A stretch of 64,000 nt of DNA from CADEFX01 sp963840425. GTDB lineage: Bacteria; Pseudomonadota; Alphaproteobacteria; Rhizobiales; Hyphomicrobiaceae. The position numbers were made by a program, and so were the translations under genes. Shown here in pieces: positions 31,991 to 40,326 of this stretch (positions are counted from its first letter, which is position 1; each line of letters opens with the position of its first letter). The notes under the pieces are model-generated. The model saw nothing but the letters and a program-made list of their open reading frames with translations. It had not been told where the DNA came from and did no database searches. The stretch is from contig CAWIYZ010000001.1 in assembly GCA_963840425.1 (NCBI GenBank), positions 62,001-126,000 of the forward strand, in the 5' to 3' direction.

Positions 31991-32013
31991 GCGGGCGGCG
32001 CCATGCCGCCCGC
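31991..32013 (+). terminator. GC-rich stem-loop after the binding-protein gene
   Basis: GCGGGCGGC (31991-31999) and GCCGCCCGC (32005-32013) form a perfect 9-bp stem with a 5-nt loop, 16 nt after the stop. It lacks a following T-run and sits before livF, so partial termination or protection of the mRNA 3' end is more likely than full termination. Confidence 0.5.
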
Positions 32014-32034
32014 TGAAGAGCTCAATGGTCGTTC

Positions 32035-32829
32035 ATGCTTTCGATCAACAACATCGAGGTGGTCTACGACCGGGTCATCCTGGTGCTGAAGGGCGTCTCG
32101 CTCAACGTCGCCAAGGGCACGATCACGACCCTGCTCGGCGCCAACGGCGCCGGCAAGACGACGACCTTGAAGGCCATCTCAGGCGTTCTGCGCACCGAGC
32201 GGGGAGAGGTTACGAAGGGCTCCATATCGCTCGGTGAGCGGCGCATCGACGGCATGCGTCCCTTCGATGTCACGCGCCTCGGCATTGCCCAGGTGTTCGA
32301 GGGGCGCCGTGTGTTCGAGCACCTGACGGCTGATGAGAATCTGATCGCCGGCGGTCATGTGCAGCGTGACAAGGCGAAGGTGAAAGAGAGCATCGACCTC
32401 GTCTACAGCTACTTTCCGCGCCTCAAGGAACGCCACGGCCAGCAGGCCGGCTATCTCTCCGGGGGCGAGCAGCAGATGCTCGCCATCGGCCGGGCGCTCA
32501 TGTCGCGTCCGACCGTCATCCTGCTCGATGAGCCGTCGCTCGGCCTGGCGCCGATGCTGGTCGAGGAGATCTTCGGCATCGTGCGCAGGCTGGTGGCCGA
32601 CGAGAAGCTCTCAGTGCTTTTGGTCGAGCAGAACGCCGCCATGGCGCTCGAGGTCGCCGAGCACGGCTACGTTATGGAAAACGGCCGCATCGTGCTCGAG
32701 GGCGCGGCGGCCTCCTTGCGCAGCAACTCCGATATTCGCGAATTTTATCTCGGCCTCAACGAGGTCGGCTCGCGCAAATCCTATCGCGACGTCAAGCACT
32801 ACAAGCGCCGCAAGCGCTGGCTGTCCTGA
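32035..32829 (+). CDS. Branched-chain-type ABC transporter ATP-binding protein (LivF-like)
   Basis: A 264-residue ATPase, second of the pair that drives the transporter. Walker A is GANGAGKTT, the signature is YLSGGEQQMLAIGRALM, and Walker B is VILLDEPSLGLAP. LivF-type VAQVFEGRRVFEHLTADENL is present in the form LGIAQVFEGRRVFEHLTA. The basic C-terminal tail (HYKRRKRWL) is longer than in E. coli LivF. It ends the operon and converges on the P450 gene with 18 nt between the stops. Confidence 0.95.
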   Translation: MLSINNIEVVYDRVILVLKGVSLNVAKGTITTLLGANGAGKTTTLKAISGVLRTERGEVTKGSISLGERRIDGMRPFDVTRLGIAQVFEGRRVFEHLTADENLIAGGHVQRDKAKVKESIDLVYSYFPRLKERHGQQAGYLSGGEQQMLAIGRALMSRPTVILLDEPSLGLAPMLVEEIFGIVRRLVADEKLSVLLVEQNAAMALEVAEHGYVMENGRIVLEGAAASLRSNSDIREFYLGLNEVGSRKSYRDVKHYKRRKRWLS

Positions 32830-32847
32830 TGCGAAGCTGAAACACGC

Positions 32848-34053
32848 TCAGCCACTCAGCGCGAGCGGGAGCGCGCGCGGGCCGCGTACGGAGCCACAGG
32901 ACCAGGAGACGGCGGCTGGATCGGCCAGGCGAAACTCCGGAATGCGTTTCAGCCATTCTTCCAGCGCCACCGTGATCTCCATGCGCGCCAGGTTCGAGCC
33001 GATGCAGCGGTGAATGCCGAGACCGAAGGCGGCATGCCGATTGTCCTGGCGGTCGATGACGACGCGGTCCGCATCGGGGAATGCCTGCGGGTCACGGTTG
33101 GCAGCCGGAAACGAGAGCATCACCAACTTGCCGGCCTGCATGGGGCAGCCGCCCACCTCCACATCGTTGACCACCTGCCGCGCCATCGTCACCGGCGCGT
33201 ACGCCCGAAGGAATTCCTCCACCGCCGATGTGATCAACGCCGGCTCGGCGACCAGCCTCGCCCGGTCAGCCGGCGCCTTGGCCAGATGCCAGAGGCTCGA
33301 GCCGATCGCGCTCCACGTTGTGTCGATGCCGGCGATCAGGATGAGCCGCAGCGTTCCGTACAGATGTCGCTCGGTCAGCGGCGCGCCATTGTGCTCCGCT
33401 TGTACGAGGAAGCTGATCAAGTCCTCGCCCGGGTTCACACGTCGCGCCTCTACATACGGACGGAAGTATTCGTCCATTTCCTGCGCCGTCGCCAGGAGGC
33501 GTGCGTCGCTCTGGGTATTGCCGTCGACGATGGTGTCCTCGAGGAAAACGTGAATCCAGCGGCGGAAGCGGTCGCCGTCTCCTTCCGGAACGCCGAGCAT
33601 GTAGGCGATGACCCTGACGGGGATGTGTTGCGTGTAGGCGAGTGCGGCATCGCATGCAGCATTGCCGACGATGTCGTCGATCAGCTCGTTGCAGATGCGG
33701 CGCGTGCGCGGCACAAGCCGGGCGATGGCTTGCGGACTGAACGCCGGCAGCAGCAGCATGCGCGCCGGTTTGTGATGCGGTGGATCGGATGTGATGGGCG
33801 GCGAGGGCAGGGGAACGTTCGGCGGATTCTCGCGAATGACGACGCGCCGCGAGGAGAAATTGGCGGTGTCGTAGGCAATGGCCCGCACGTCTTCATAGCG
33901 CGTCGGTAGATACACACCGCCATATCGCTCAGTGCGTGCGACGGGACACTGGTGCCTGAGCTCGTTCCAGATCGGAAAGGGATCGTCGACCCAGCGTGGG
34001 TCGGTATGGTCGAAGTCGCTGCTCCAGTCGCTGACAGGTGGGCGATCCGGCAT
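32848..34053 (-). CDS. Cytochrome P450
   Basis: A 401-residue soluble bacterial P450. The haem-thiolate Cys350 sits in FGLGIHRCIGSNLAR. The I-helix oxygen-activation motif is AGIDTT (241-246), and the K-helix ExxR motif is Glu280-Phe-Leu-Arg283. AGGAGGAG precedes the ATG at 34053. It is immediately downstream of a ferredoxin gene (10-nt gap), the likely electron donor. A ferredoxin reductase is not nearby. The substrate is unknown; the catabolic context suggests hydroxylation or demethylation of a small organic compound. Confidence 0.96.
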   Translation of the reverse strand: MPDRPPVSDWSSDFDHTDPRWVDDPFPIWNELRHQCPVARTERYGGVYLPTRYEDVRAIAYDTANFSSRRVVIRENPPNVPLPSPPITSDPPHHKPARMLLLPAFSPQAIARLVPRTRRICNELIDDIVGNAACDAALAYTQHIPVRVIAYMLGVPEGDGDRFRRWIHVFLEDTIVDGNTQSDARLLATAQEMDEYFRPYVEARRVNPGEDLISFLVQAEHNGAPLTERHLYGTLRLILIAGIDTTWSAIGSSLWHLAKAPADRARLVAEPALITSAVEEFLRAYAPVTMARQVVNDVEVGGCPMQAGKLVMLSFPAANRDPQAFPDADRVVIDRQDNRHAAFGLGIHRCIGSNLARMEITVALEEWLKRIPEFRLADPAAVSWSCGSVRGPRALPLALSG

Positions 34054-34063
34054 CGGCTCCTCC

Positions 34064-34267
34064 TCACGTCTCCTCGCGCACTGCGCGGACGGCGTATTCG
34101 GGACAGTTGCGCACGGCGAGCAGAGCCTTGGCTTCGAGCTCGGCTGGCACCGCACCCGTTCCCTTTGCGCGTGCAAACCCGAGGTCGTCCACCTCGAACA
34201 ACTCCGGCGCCAGGGCCTGACAGCGGTTGTGCCCCTGGCACTTTTCGCTATCAACCGAGACACGCAA
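34064..34267 (-). CDS. Small single-cluster ferredoxin, P450 partner
   Basis: A 67-residue ferredoxin with Cys10-x2-His13-x2-Cys16 and Cys55-Pro. Thus the usual second cysteine of a [4Fe-4S] motif is replaced by His13. This pattern is common in [3Fe-4S]- or variant [4Fe-4S]-type ferredoxins encoded beside P450 genes. The frame starts with a TTG at 34267; no better start is available and the ribosome-binding site is weak. The tight coupling with the P450 gene supports its role as electron carrier. Confidence 0.9.
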   Translation of the reverse strand: MRVSVDSEKCQGHNRCQALAPELFEVDDLGFARAKGTGAVPAELEAKALLAVRNCPEYAVRAVREET

Positions 34268-34574
34268 TGTTCCGGTTCGCTTCAGGGCACGCCCTCCTTG
34301 AAGTCTCGTGCGGGTTGAGTTTAGCAGATGCCGCCGCTTTGAGCATGACGCAGGTTAGTCTATGCCGTTGACTGTGGCCTATGCGCCTCTCGAGGCGTTC
34401 AACCGAGTTGTAACTATTTTCGCAGGCTGAATGCTGGCATCCGGGCTGCGGCTCCAGTAACATTGAGCCATATCCTTGCGCGGGCTTTTTGCTTCCGTCA
34501 TGAGACCCAGCTCTCATAAGTTACCCGCGCACCGGCGGTCCGCGGCTATTGCAGCACTAAGAGGTCGGCACCTT
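34268..34574. other. Divergent intergenic region between the ferredoxin and pseudoprotease genes
   Basis: About 307 nt without a supported gene. It should contain promoters for both directions. Candidate elements such as TTGACT (near 34367) and a TATGCC hexamer do not have convincing spacing or partners. No repeat, RNA gene or clear operator was recognised. Confidence 0.5.
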
Positions 34575-35513
34575 ATGCAGCCCAATCCGGACAACTATGA
34601 ATACGAGCTCGATCAGGCGTTGTCTTCGGTCGTTGGCATAAGGACCATCATTCCCCCGGATGCTTTCACGGCGGAGACGCTTGGCACCGAGCGGCTGGGC
34701 AACGGCGTTCTCATTCGCAACGGCGTGGTTCTCACCATCGGCTACCTCATCACCGAAGCCGAGACGGTGTGGATCAGCCACGGCAACCGGGTGGTGCCGG
34801 GCCATGTGCTGGGATTCGATCAGGCAACGGGCTTCGGTCTCGTGCAGGCGCTGGCCCGGCTCGATCTGCCGCCTCTGCCCATCGGCAGCTCGAGCAAAGC
34901 GGAGGTCGGCGAGCAGGTTGTAGTCGGAGGAGCCGGTGGCAGGGAGGGTTCCGTCGCCGCGCGTATTGTCGCCAAGCAGGAGTTCGCCGGCTACTGGGAG
35001 TACGTGTTGGACGAGGCCATATTCACCGCTCCGGGCCACCCGCACTGGGGCGGCACCGCCTTGATCGGCCCGGGCGGCGATCTGCTCGGTATCGGCTCCC
35101 TACAGGTCCAGCATCAGGCGCGCGAGTCGGGGCGACCGTCGAACCTCAACATGATCGTGCCGATCGACCTCTTAAAACCGATTCTCGATGACCTCATGAC
35201 GCTCGGACGAGCCAAGCGGCCGCCGCGACCCTGGCTCGGGCTGTTCGCCAGTGAGATCGGTAGCCGTATTGTCATCACCGGCCTCAACAGCCGCGGACCG
35301 GCGCAGGACGCGGACTTGCGGCCGGGCGATATCGTGCTCGGCGTCGGCGGTGCCGAGGTCGCGACGCTAGCTGATTTCTTCCGCAGCATCTGGTCGGTCG
35401 GCGATGCCGGCGCCAAGATTCCCATGTTGATCTTCCGTGACGGCAAATCGTTCCAGCTCCACGTCGAGTCGGCCGACCGCGGCAAGTTCCTGAAGGGGCC
35501 TGTGCTGCACTGA
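34575..35513 (+). CDS. HtrA/DegP-like PDZ protein lacking the catalytic triad
   Basis: A 312-residue protein with a trypsin-like (S1C) domain, residues about 14-205, followed by a PDZ domain, about 219-300 (PWLGLFASEIGSRIVITGLNSRGPAQDADLRPGDIVLGVGG). By alignment with DegP motifs, the triad positions are replaced: Tyr57 for His (LTIGYLI), Gly86 for Asp (DQATGFG) and Trp158 for Ser (HWGGTAL). No signal peptide is evident. It is therefore probably a non-catalytic scaffold or sensor. The ATG at 34575 has AGAGG about 10 nt upstream; longer starts are open. Confidence 0.82.
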   Translation: MQPNPDNYEYELDQALSSVVGIRTIIPPDAFTAETLGTERLGNGVLIRNGVVLTIGYLITEAETVWISHGNRVVPGHVLGFDQATGFGLVQALARLDLPPLPIGSSSKAEVGEQVVVGGAGGREGSVAARIVAKQEFAGYWEYVLDEAIFTAPGHPHWGGTALIGPGGDLLGIGSLQVQHQARESGRPSNLNMIVPIDLLKPILDDLMTLGRAKRPPRPWLGLFASEIGSRIVITGLNSRGPAQDADLRPGDIVLGVGGAEVATLADFFRSIWSVGDAGAKIPMLIFRDGKSFQLHVESADRGKFLKGPVLH

Positions 35514-35611
35514 GCGTGGCGTCGATCACCGCGCATTAACCGACAATTCCCGCTGGGCTGACCAAGCCGGTATGTATACTGGCAAAAAGGCCAGACCCAA
35601 GGAGCAGGCAG

Positions 35612-36400
35612 ATGAGCAACGTATCGGTTCTCAAGGTCAAGCCGGTAGCTGACCGCGTCTCGGCGGCAGAATGGGAGGCGCGCATCAATCTCGCGGCTGC
35701 CTATCGCCTCTGCGATCACTACGGCATGTCGGACATGATCTACACGCACATCAGCGCGCGCGTGCCCGATCAGCAGACGCACTTCCTGCTCAACCCGCAC
35801 GGGCTTCTTTTCAACGAGATGACCGCCTCCTGCTTCCTGAAGGTGGACCTGGATGGCAACATCGCCTTCAAGCCGGATCTCGAGCAGGGCTATGGCCTGC
35901 ACGCTGCAGGCTTCGTCATTCACAGCGCCATCTACAAGGCGCGGCCGGATGTCATGGCCATCATGCATACCCACACCATCGCCGGCATGGCGGTCTCCTC
36001 GCTCAAATGCGGTCTGCTTCCGCTGACGCAGACCTCGCACCGCTTCTATGCCCGCATGGCCTACCACGATTTCAACGGGCCCGAGCGCGATCCGGGCGAG
36101 CGCGAGAAGCTGGCGCAGCATCTAGGCAGCTACGATGTGATGATGCTGCGCAACCATGGCCTCCTGACCGTAGGACCGAGCGTGCAGGAAGCGTTCAACC
36201 GGATGTACGGCCTGGAGCGCTCATGCCAGGCGCAGCTTGCGGCCATGGCCTGCAACACCGAGCTCAACGTGCTGCCGGATGAGGTGGTCGAGAAGTCTAC
36301 TGCCATGTACGCGCCCAACGCGGTGCGTCCCTATGGTCTGCTCGAGTGGCACGGGCTGCTGCGCCTGCTCGACCGCAAGGATCCGTCGTACCGCGAGTAG
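35612..36400 (+). CDS. Class II aldolase/adducin-family protein
   Basis: A 262-residue protein of the fuculose-1-phosphate aldolase/adducin family. Zinc ligands are likely His119 and His121 (AIMHTHTIAGMAVSS), with a third histidine in MMLRNHGLLTVG. YTHISARVPDQQTHFLLNPHGLLFNEMTASCFLKVD is typical of the family. AAGGAG lies 8 nt before the ATG. It is followed by a carboxymuconolactone decarboxylase and a 3-hydroxyisobutyrate-type dehydrogenase on the same strand, probably one catabolic operon. The substrate is unknown. Confidence 0.92.
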   Translation: MSNVSVLKVKPVADRVSAAEWEARINLAAAYRLCDHYGMSDMIYTHISARVPDQQTHFLLNPHGLLFNEMTASCFLKVDLDGNIAFKPDLEQGYGLHAAGFVIHSAIYKARPDVMAIMHTHTIAGMAVSSLKCGLLPLTQTSHRFYARMAYHDFNGPERDPGEREKLAQHLGSYDVMMLRNHGLLTVGPSVQEAFNRMYGLERSCQAQLAAMACNTELNVLPDEVVEKSTAMYAPNAVRPYGLLEWHGLLRLLDRKDPSYRE

Positions 36401-36531
36401 CAGGCGCTGGCCTCAGCCGTGCCATTGCAATAACGTTGGACCCGAGGCGCCGCGTAGCGGCGTCCTGTCGGCCGGCGCATGCGCTCGGTCAGCTACCCAG
36501 GTCTCAAATCTCCAACAGGGAGCGTCCAAAC

Positions 36532-36858
36532 ATGGCGCCAACGCCTCCATCACCGTCGCGCGACAAGGTTCGCGCCGTTGCCCCCAAGCTCATCGATCTC
36601 ACCGAGAAGGTACTGTTCGGCGACGTGTGGGAGCGCCCCGGCCTTTCCAAGCGTGACCGCAGCTTGATCACCGTCGCCACGCTGGTCGCGCTGAACCGTT
36701 CCGAGCAGCTCGTCGGTCATCTCGAGCGGGCGCTCAACAATGGCGTCACCAAGGACGAGATCGGCGAGCTCATTACTCACCTCGCGTTCTATGCGGGCTG
36801 GCCGTGCGCCATGTCGGCGGGGCTGACTGCCAAGGACGTGTTCGAGAAGAAGAAGTAG
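36532..36858 (+). CDS. Carboxymuconolactone decarboxylase-family protein
   Basis: A 108-residue all-helical protein of the CMD family, which includes gamma-carboxymuconolactone decarboxylase of the protocatechuate branch and AhpD-like proteins. The core VWERPGLSKRDRSLITVATLVALNRSEQLVGHLERALNNGVTKDEIGELITHLAFYAGWP is a close family match. GGGAG lies 9 nt before the ATG at 36532. There is no CxxC motif, so it is the decarboxylase-like rather than the peroxidase-like type. The next gene starts 24 nt downstream. Confidence 0.92.
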   Translation: MAPTPPSPSRDKVRAVAPKLIDLTEKVLFGDVWERPGLSKRDRSLITVATLVALNRSEQLVGHLERALNNGVTKDEIGELITHLAFYAGWPCAMSAGLTAKDVFEKKK

Positions 36859-36882
36859 GAAACGAAACGCCTGGAGACGGAT

Positions 36883-37839
36883 ATGCAAGTTGGATTCATC
36901 GGTCTGGGCACCATGGGCGCCTATATGGCGTCCAATCTCCAGACCGCAGGCTACAAGCTGGTGGTGCACGATGTGCGCCAGGCGTCTGCGGACCGGCATT
37001 TGGCTGCCGGCGCGCGCTGGGCGGACAGTCCCGCGGCTGTCGGCGAGGCGGCAGACGTCGTCTTCACCTCGCTGCCAGGGCCACCCGAGGTGGAAGCCGT
37101 GGCGATCGGCAAAGGTGGCCTGCTCGAAGGCATGAAAAAAGGCAGCGCTTTCTTCGATCTCTCCACGAACGCACCATCGCTTGTGCGCAAGCTGCATCCC
37201 ATCTTCGCCGAGAAGGGGGTGCATTTTCTCGATGCGCCCGTCAGCGGCGGTCCGGAGGGCGCCCGGTCCGGCCGCCTCGCCATCTGGGTCGGCGGCGACA
37301 GGGAGGTCTTCGACAAGCACAAGCCCGTGCTCGACGCCATCGGCGACCAGGCCCGCTACATCGGCGATATCGGCGCCGGCTCCGTGGCCAAGCTCGTGCA
37401 CAATTGCGCCGGCTACGCCATGCAGGCGGCGCTGGCCGAGGTCTTCACCATGGGTGTCAAGGGCGGCGTCGAGCCACTGATGCTCTGGGAAGCGATCCGC
37501 AGCGGTGCGCAGGGCCGAAGCCGAACCTTCGATCGCCTCGGCAACCAGTTTCTCATCAACAAGTACGAGCCGCCCGCCTTCGCGCTCAAGCTTGCGCACA
37601 AGGACATGACGCTGGCGACCCAGCTCGGTCGCGAGCTCGGCGTGCCCATGCGCCTCGCCAACATGGCCATGGCCGAGATGACGGAAGCCCTCAATCGCGG
37701 CTGGGACGCCAAGGACTCCCGCTCGCCCATGATGCTGCAGGTCGAGCGGGCCGGCGTGAAGATCGCCGTCGATCCCCAGCGCATCGCCGAGGCATTCGAT
37801 CGCGACCCGCCTTACAAGGAAAACCCGAAAGGGAGCTGA
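36883..37839 (+). CDS. NAD(P)-dependent beta-hydroxyacid dehydrogenase (3-hydroxyisobutyrate dehydrogenase family)
   Basis: A 318-residue oxidoreductase. The Rossmann motif GFIGLGTMGAYMASNL is at the N terminus. The substrate motif is DAPVSGGPEGARSGRLAIWVGG, and the catalytic lysine lies in GAGSVAKLVHNCAGY. Family members oxidise 3-hydroxyisobutyrate, tartronate semialdehyde or similar acids. GGAG is 7 nt upstream. It follows the CMD gene by 24 nt and converges on the SDR gene. Sequence alone does not fix the substrate. Confidence 0.92.
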   Translation: MQVGFIGLGTMGAYMASNLQTAGYKLVVHDVRQASADRHLAAGARWADSPAAVGEAADVVFTSLPGPPEVEAVAIGKGGLLEGMKKGSAFFDLSTNAPSLVRKLHPIFAEKGVHFLDAPVSGGPEGARSGRLAIWVGGDREVFDKHKPVLDAIGDQARYIGDIGAGSVAKLVHNCAGYAMQAALAEVFTMGVKGGVEPLMLWEAIRSGAQGRSRTFDRLGNQFLINKYEPPAFALKLAHKDMTLATQLGRELGVPMRLANMAMAEMTEALNRGWDAKDSRSPMMLQVERAGVKIAVDPQRIAEAFDRDPPYKENPKGS

Positions 37840-37866
37840 CGGAGGCCGCTGCTCGTTCCAGATGGG

Positions 37867-38628
37867 CTACCCTTCCATCATGCCGGCGATGGTGAAGCCA
37901 CCATCGGCGGCATAGACGTGTCCCGTAGTGAAGCTGGCTTCGTCCGAGGCGAGGAAGGCGGCCACCGCCGCGATCTCGTCCGGCCGGCCCCAGCGCTGCA
38001 GCGGCATGCGCGCCAGCACGTTCGGCCCGGGTTTCTCAGGCTGGTGCGCGCGCGTCTTGGTCGGGCCAGGCGCAACGGCATTGACCAGGATGCCGTGCTC
38101 GGCCAGCTCGATCGCCAGCGTCTGCGTGAGGTTGATGACGCCGGCCTTGCTGGCGCCGTAGGCCGCCCGCCCGCGTCCGCCGAAGACGCCGGAATTGGAC
38201 GCCACGTTGACGATGCGTCCGCCATCGCCCTGGCGCACCATCTGTCGGGCCGCCACCTGGGCGAACAAGAAGGTGCCGTAGAGGTTGACATCGATGACGC
38301 GCCGCCACAGCTCATCGGTCATTTCCAGGAACGGCTCACGATCCATGATCCCGGCATCGTTGACGAGAATGTCGAGCCGTCCGAACGCAGCAACGGCAGC
38401 AGCAACTGCACGTTCCACTTGAGCGCGTTCCCGCACATCCACTGTGCAGGCTTGGGCCGCTCCGCCTTTCCCCTGGATGGCTTGCGTTTCTTTCTCGGCC
38501 CGCTCCGCGTTCACATCGCACAGCACCACCTTGGCCCCGTCCCGCGCCAGGCGGTGCGCGATGGCCGCGCCGATGCCATGCCCCGCTCCTGTAACAATAG
38601 CGACCTTGCCGTCGAGCTTTGCTGCCAT
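37867..38628 (-). CDS. Short-chain dehydrogenase/reductase
   Basis: A 253-residue classical SDR. The cofactor motif is TGAGHGIG (13-20). The catalytic tetrad is Asn115, Ser144, Tyr157 and Lys161 (AAYGASKAG). An Asp at the end of the second strand (VVLCDVN) suggests NAD preference. GGGGAG stands 7 nt before the ATG at 38628. It is divergent from a small membrane-protein gene. The substrate is unknown; it may act with the neighbouring aldolase/dehydrogenase genes. Confidence 0.94.
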   Translation of the reverse strand: MAAKLDGKVAIVTGAGHGIGAAIAHRLARDGAKVVLCDVNAERAEKETQAIQGKGGAAQACTVDVRERAQVERAVAAAVAAFGRLDILVNDAGIMDREPFLEMTDELWRRVIDVNLYGTFLFAQVAARQMVRQGDGGRIVNVASNSGVFGGRGRAAYGASKAGVINLTQTLAIELAEHGILVNAVAPGPTKTRAHQPEKPGPNVLARMPLQRWGRPDEIAAVAAFLASDEASFTTGHVYAADGGFTIAGMMEG

Positions 38629-38717
38629 GGCGTTCTCCCCTATGAGGGACAAAATTGCGCCGGCAGATACAAGCTGCCAAGTGCCAAGTTTGCCGGGCAG
38701 GGATTCAGCGGTCGACG

Positions 38718-38939
38718 ATGAGCTTCCTCAGAATATGGCTGCTGCTGACCGGCAGCATCATCGCGGGCGCCCTGACGTGGTCGTTCGCGCCCATCCTGAT
38801 CCCTGTGTTCATCATTGGCGGCGGATTGGGGCTGGTCGCCTTGGGTATGATTGCCGCTGCACGTTGGATCGAGGCCCGCCGCCGCGCTCCGGGAGAGCCG
38901 TTCGATCAGACCGCGGACCCGCCATCGGGAAGCTGCTAG
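38718..38939 (+). CDS. Small hypothetical membrane protein
   Basis: A 73-residue open frame beginning MSFLRIWLLLTGSIIAGALTW. It has two hydrophobic segments (about residues 5-20 and 24-50) separated by a proline-containing turn, then a charged C-terminal tail. No family is recognised and the ribosome-binding site is weak. Codon use resembles the surrounding genes. It lies between the divergent SDR gene and the MetE-like gene. Confidence 0.5.
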   Translation: MSFLRIWLLLTGSIIAGALTWSFAPILIPVFIIGGGLGLVALGMIAAARWIEARRRAPGEPFDQTADPPSGSC

Positions 38940-39008
38940 CTATCGCCGCTCCGGCGTGCTGGTGTTGGGCAACCTGGTACACGCAGACCGGCGGAGAAAC
39001 GCACGCTC

Positions 39009-40163
39009 ATGCTCGCAAGCACTGATCGCATCCTCACCACCCACGTCGGCAGCCTGCCGCGCAACGAGACCTTGTCTGATCTTCTGATCCGGCAGGAAGC
39101 CGGAGAGACGATCGACACGGCCGAGTTTGCCCGCCAGGTCGGGGCGGCCACCGCCCGTGTCATTGCCGATCAGGTCAAGGCCGGAGTCGACGTCGGCAAT
39201 GATGGCGAACAGTCCCGCGTCGGCTTTCAGACCTACGTGCCGCGCTGCCTGTGTGGCTTCGGCGGCGAGTCGAAGCGCCCGCCCGCCCGAGACCAGATCG
39301 AGTTCCCGAGCTACTACCGGCAGATGGCGGCACGTTTTCCGCATTCCGCACGCGTGATGAACGCGCCCGCCGCACTCTCGGCGGTGGCTTACGTCAACGG
39401 TGCGCCGATCCGCGAGGATGCCGAGCGCCTGCGCAAACTCGGGACCGGCTTCCGCGAGACGTTCATGACTGCGCCATCGCCGGGCATCGTCGCCACCACG
39501 ATGATCAACCAGCACTACGACAGTCATGAAGCCTATCTGATGGCGCTGGCAGCGGCTCTTGCTCACGAATATCGCGCCATCCACGAGGCTGGCCATGTGC
39601 TGCAGATCGACAGTCCGGATCTTGCCATGGAGCGGCACCGCTTCTTCGGGCACCTGGACGAGCCGGCATTCCTCAAACAGCTCGAGTTGCACGTGGCCGC
39701 CATCAATGTCGGGATCGCCGGCATTCCGCGTGACCGGGTGCGCCTGCACGTGTGCTGGGGCAACAACGACGGCCCGCACATCTACGACATCGCCATGGCC
39801 ACGATCCTGCCGGAGCTGTACCGGGCCAACGTCGGGGCTCTCTCTATCGAGTTCGCCAATCCCCGCCACCAGCACGAGTACGAGGCGTTACACGCCAACC
39901 CCCTCCCGCCGCACATGCTTCTGATCCCGGGCGTGCTGGATACAACCACCAACTTCGTCGAGCACCCGCAGGTTGTCGCGCGCCGGCTGCAGGAAGCGGT
40001 GGCGGTGGTCGGCGACCGGGAGCGTGTGATTGCCGGCACCGACTGCGGCTTCGGCACCTTTGCCGGACGGGAATATGTGGCCGAGGAGGTGGTGTGGCTG
40101 AAGCTCGCCGCAGCGGCCGAGGGTGCCCGTATTGCCTCGGATGCCCTGTGGGGTCGCAGGTGA
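39009..40163 (+). CDS. Cobalamin-independent methionine synthase II-type (MetE C-terminal-like) protein
   Basis: A 384-residue protein resembling only the C-terminal catalytic barrel of MetE. The zinc site is suggested by HVCWGNN, a glutamate in IEFANPRHQHEYE and the late cysteine in GTDCGFGTF. The N-terminal TTHVGSLPRNETL is typical of this stand-alone group. Such proteins often occur in catabolic clusters and may transfer methyl or other thiol-linked groups from substrates other than methyltetrahydrofolate. The exact reaction is unknown. Confidence 0.87.
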   Translation: MLASTDRILTTHVGSLPRNETLSDLLIRQEAGETIDTAEFARQVGAATARVIADQVKAGVDVGNDGEQSRVGFQTYVPRCLCGFGGESKRPPARDQIEFPSYYRQMAARFPHSARVMNAPAALSAVAYVNGAPIREDAERLRKLGTGFRETFMTAPSPGIVATTMINQHYDSHEAYLMALAAALAHEYRAIHEAGHVLQIDSPDLAMERHRFFGHLDEPAFLKQLELHVAAINVGIAGIPRDRVRLHVCWGNNDGPHIYDIAMATILPELYRANVGALSIEFANPRHQHEYEALHANPLPPHMLLIPGVLDTTTNFVEHPQVVARRLQEAVAVVGDRERVIAGTDCGFGTFAGREYVAEEVVWLKLAAAAEGARIASDALWGRR

Positions 40164-40326
40164 GCGATCCGCTACGCGGCAGCTTTCAGGGGTCGTTCAG
40201 GCCTCATATGCAACCTTCGCCATGACTGGCGGGGCCGTACGGTTGCCGGGTATATCATCCGGCACCTGAAGGTTGCCGCATTTGAACCGTTTCGTCACTC
40301 AGCGCGACATAACCGGCAGCGAGGAC

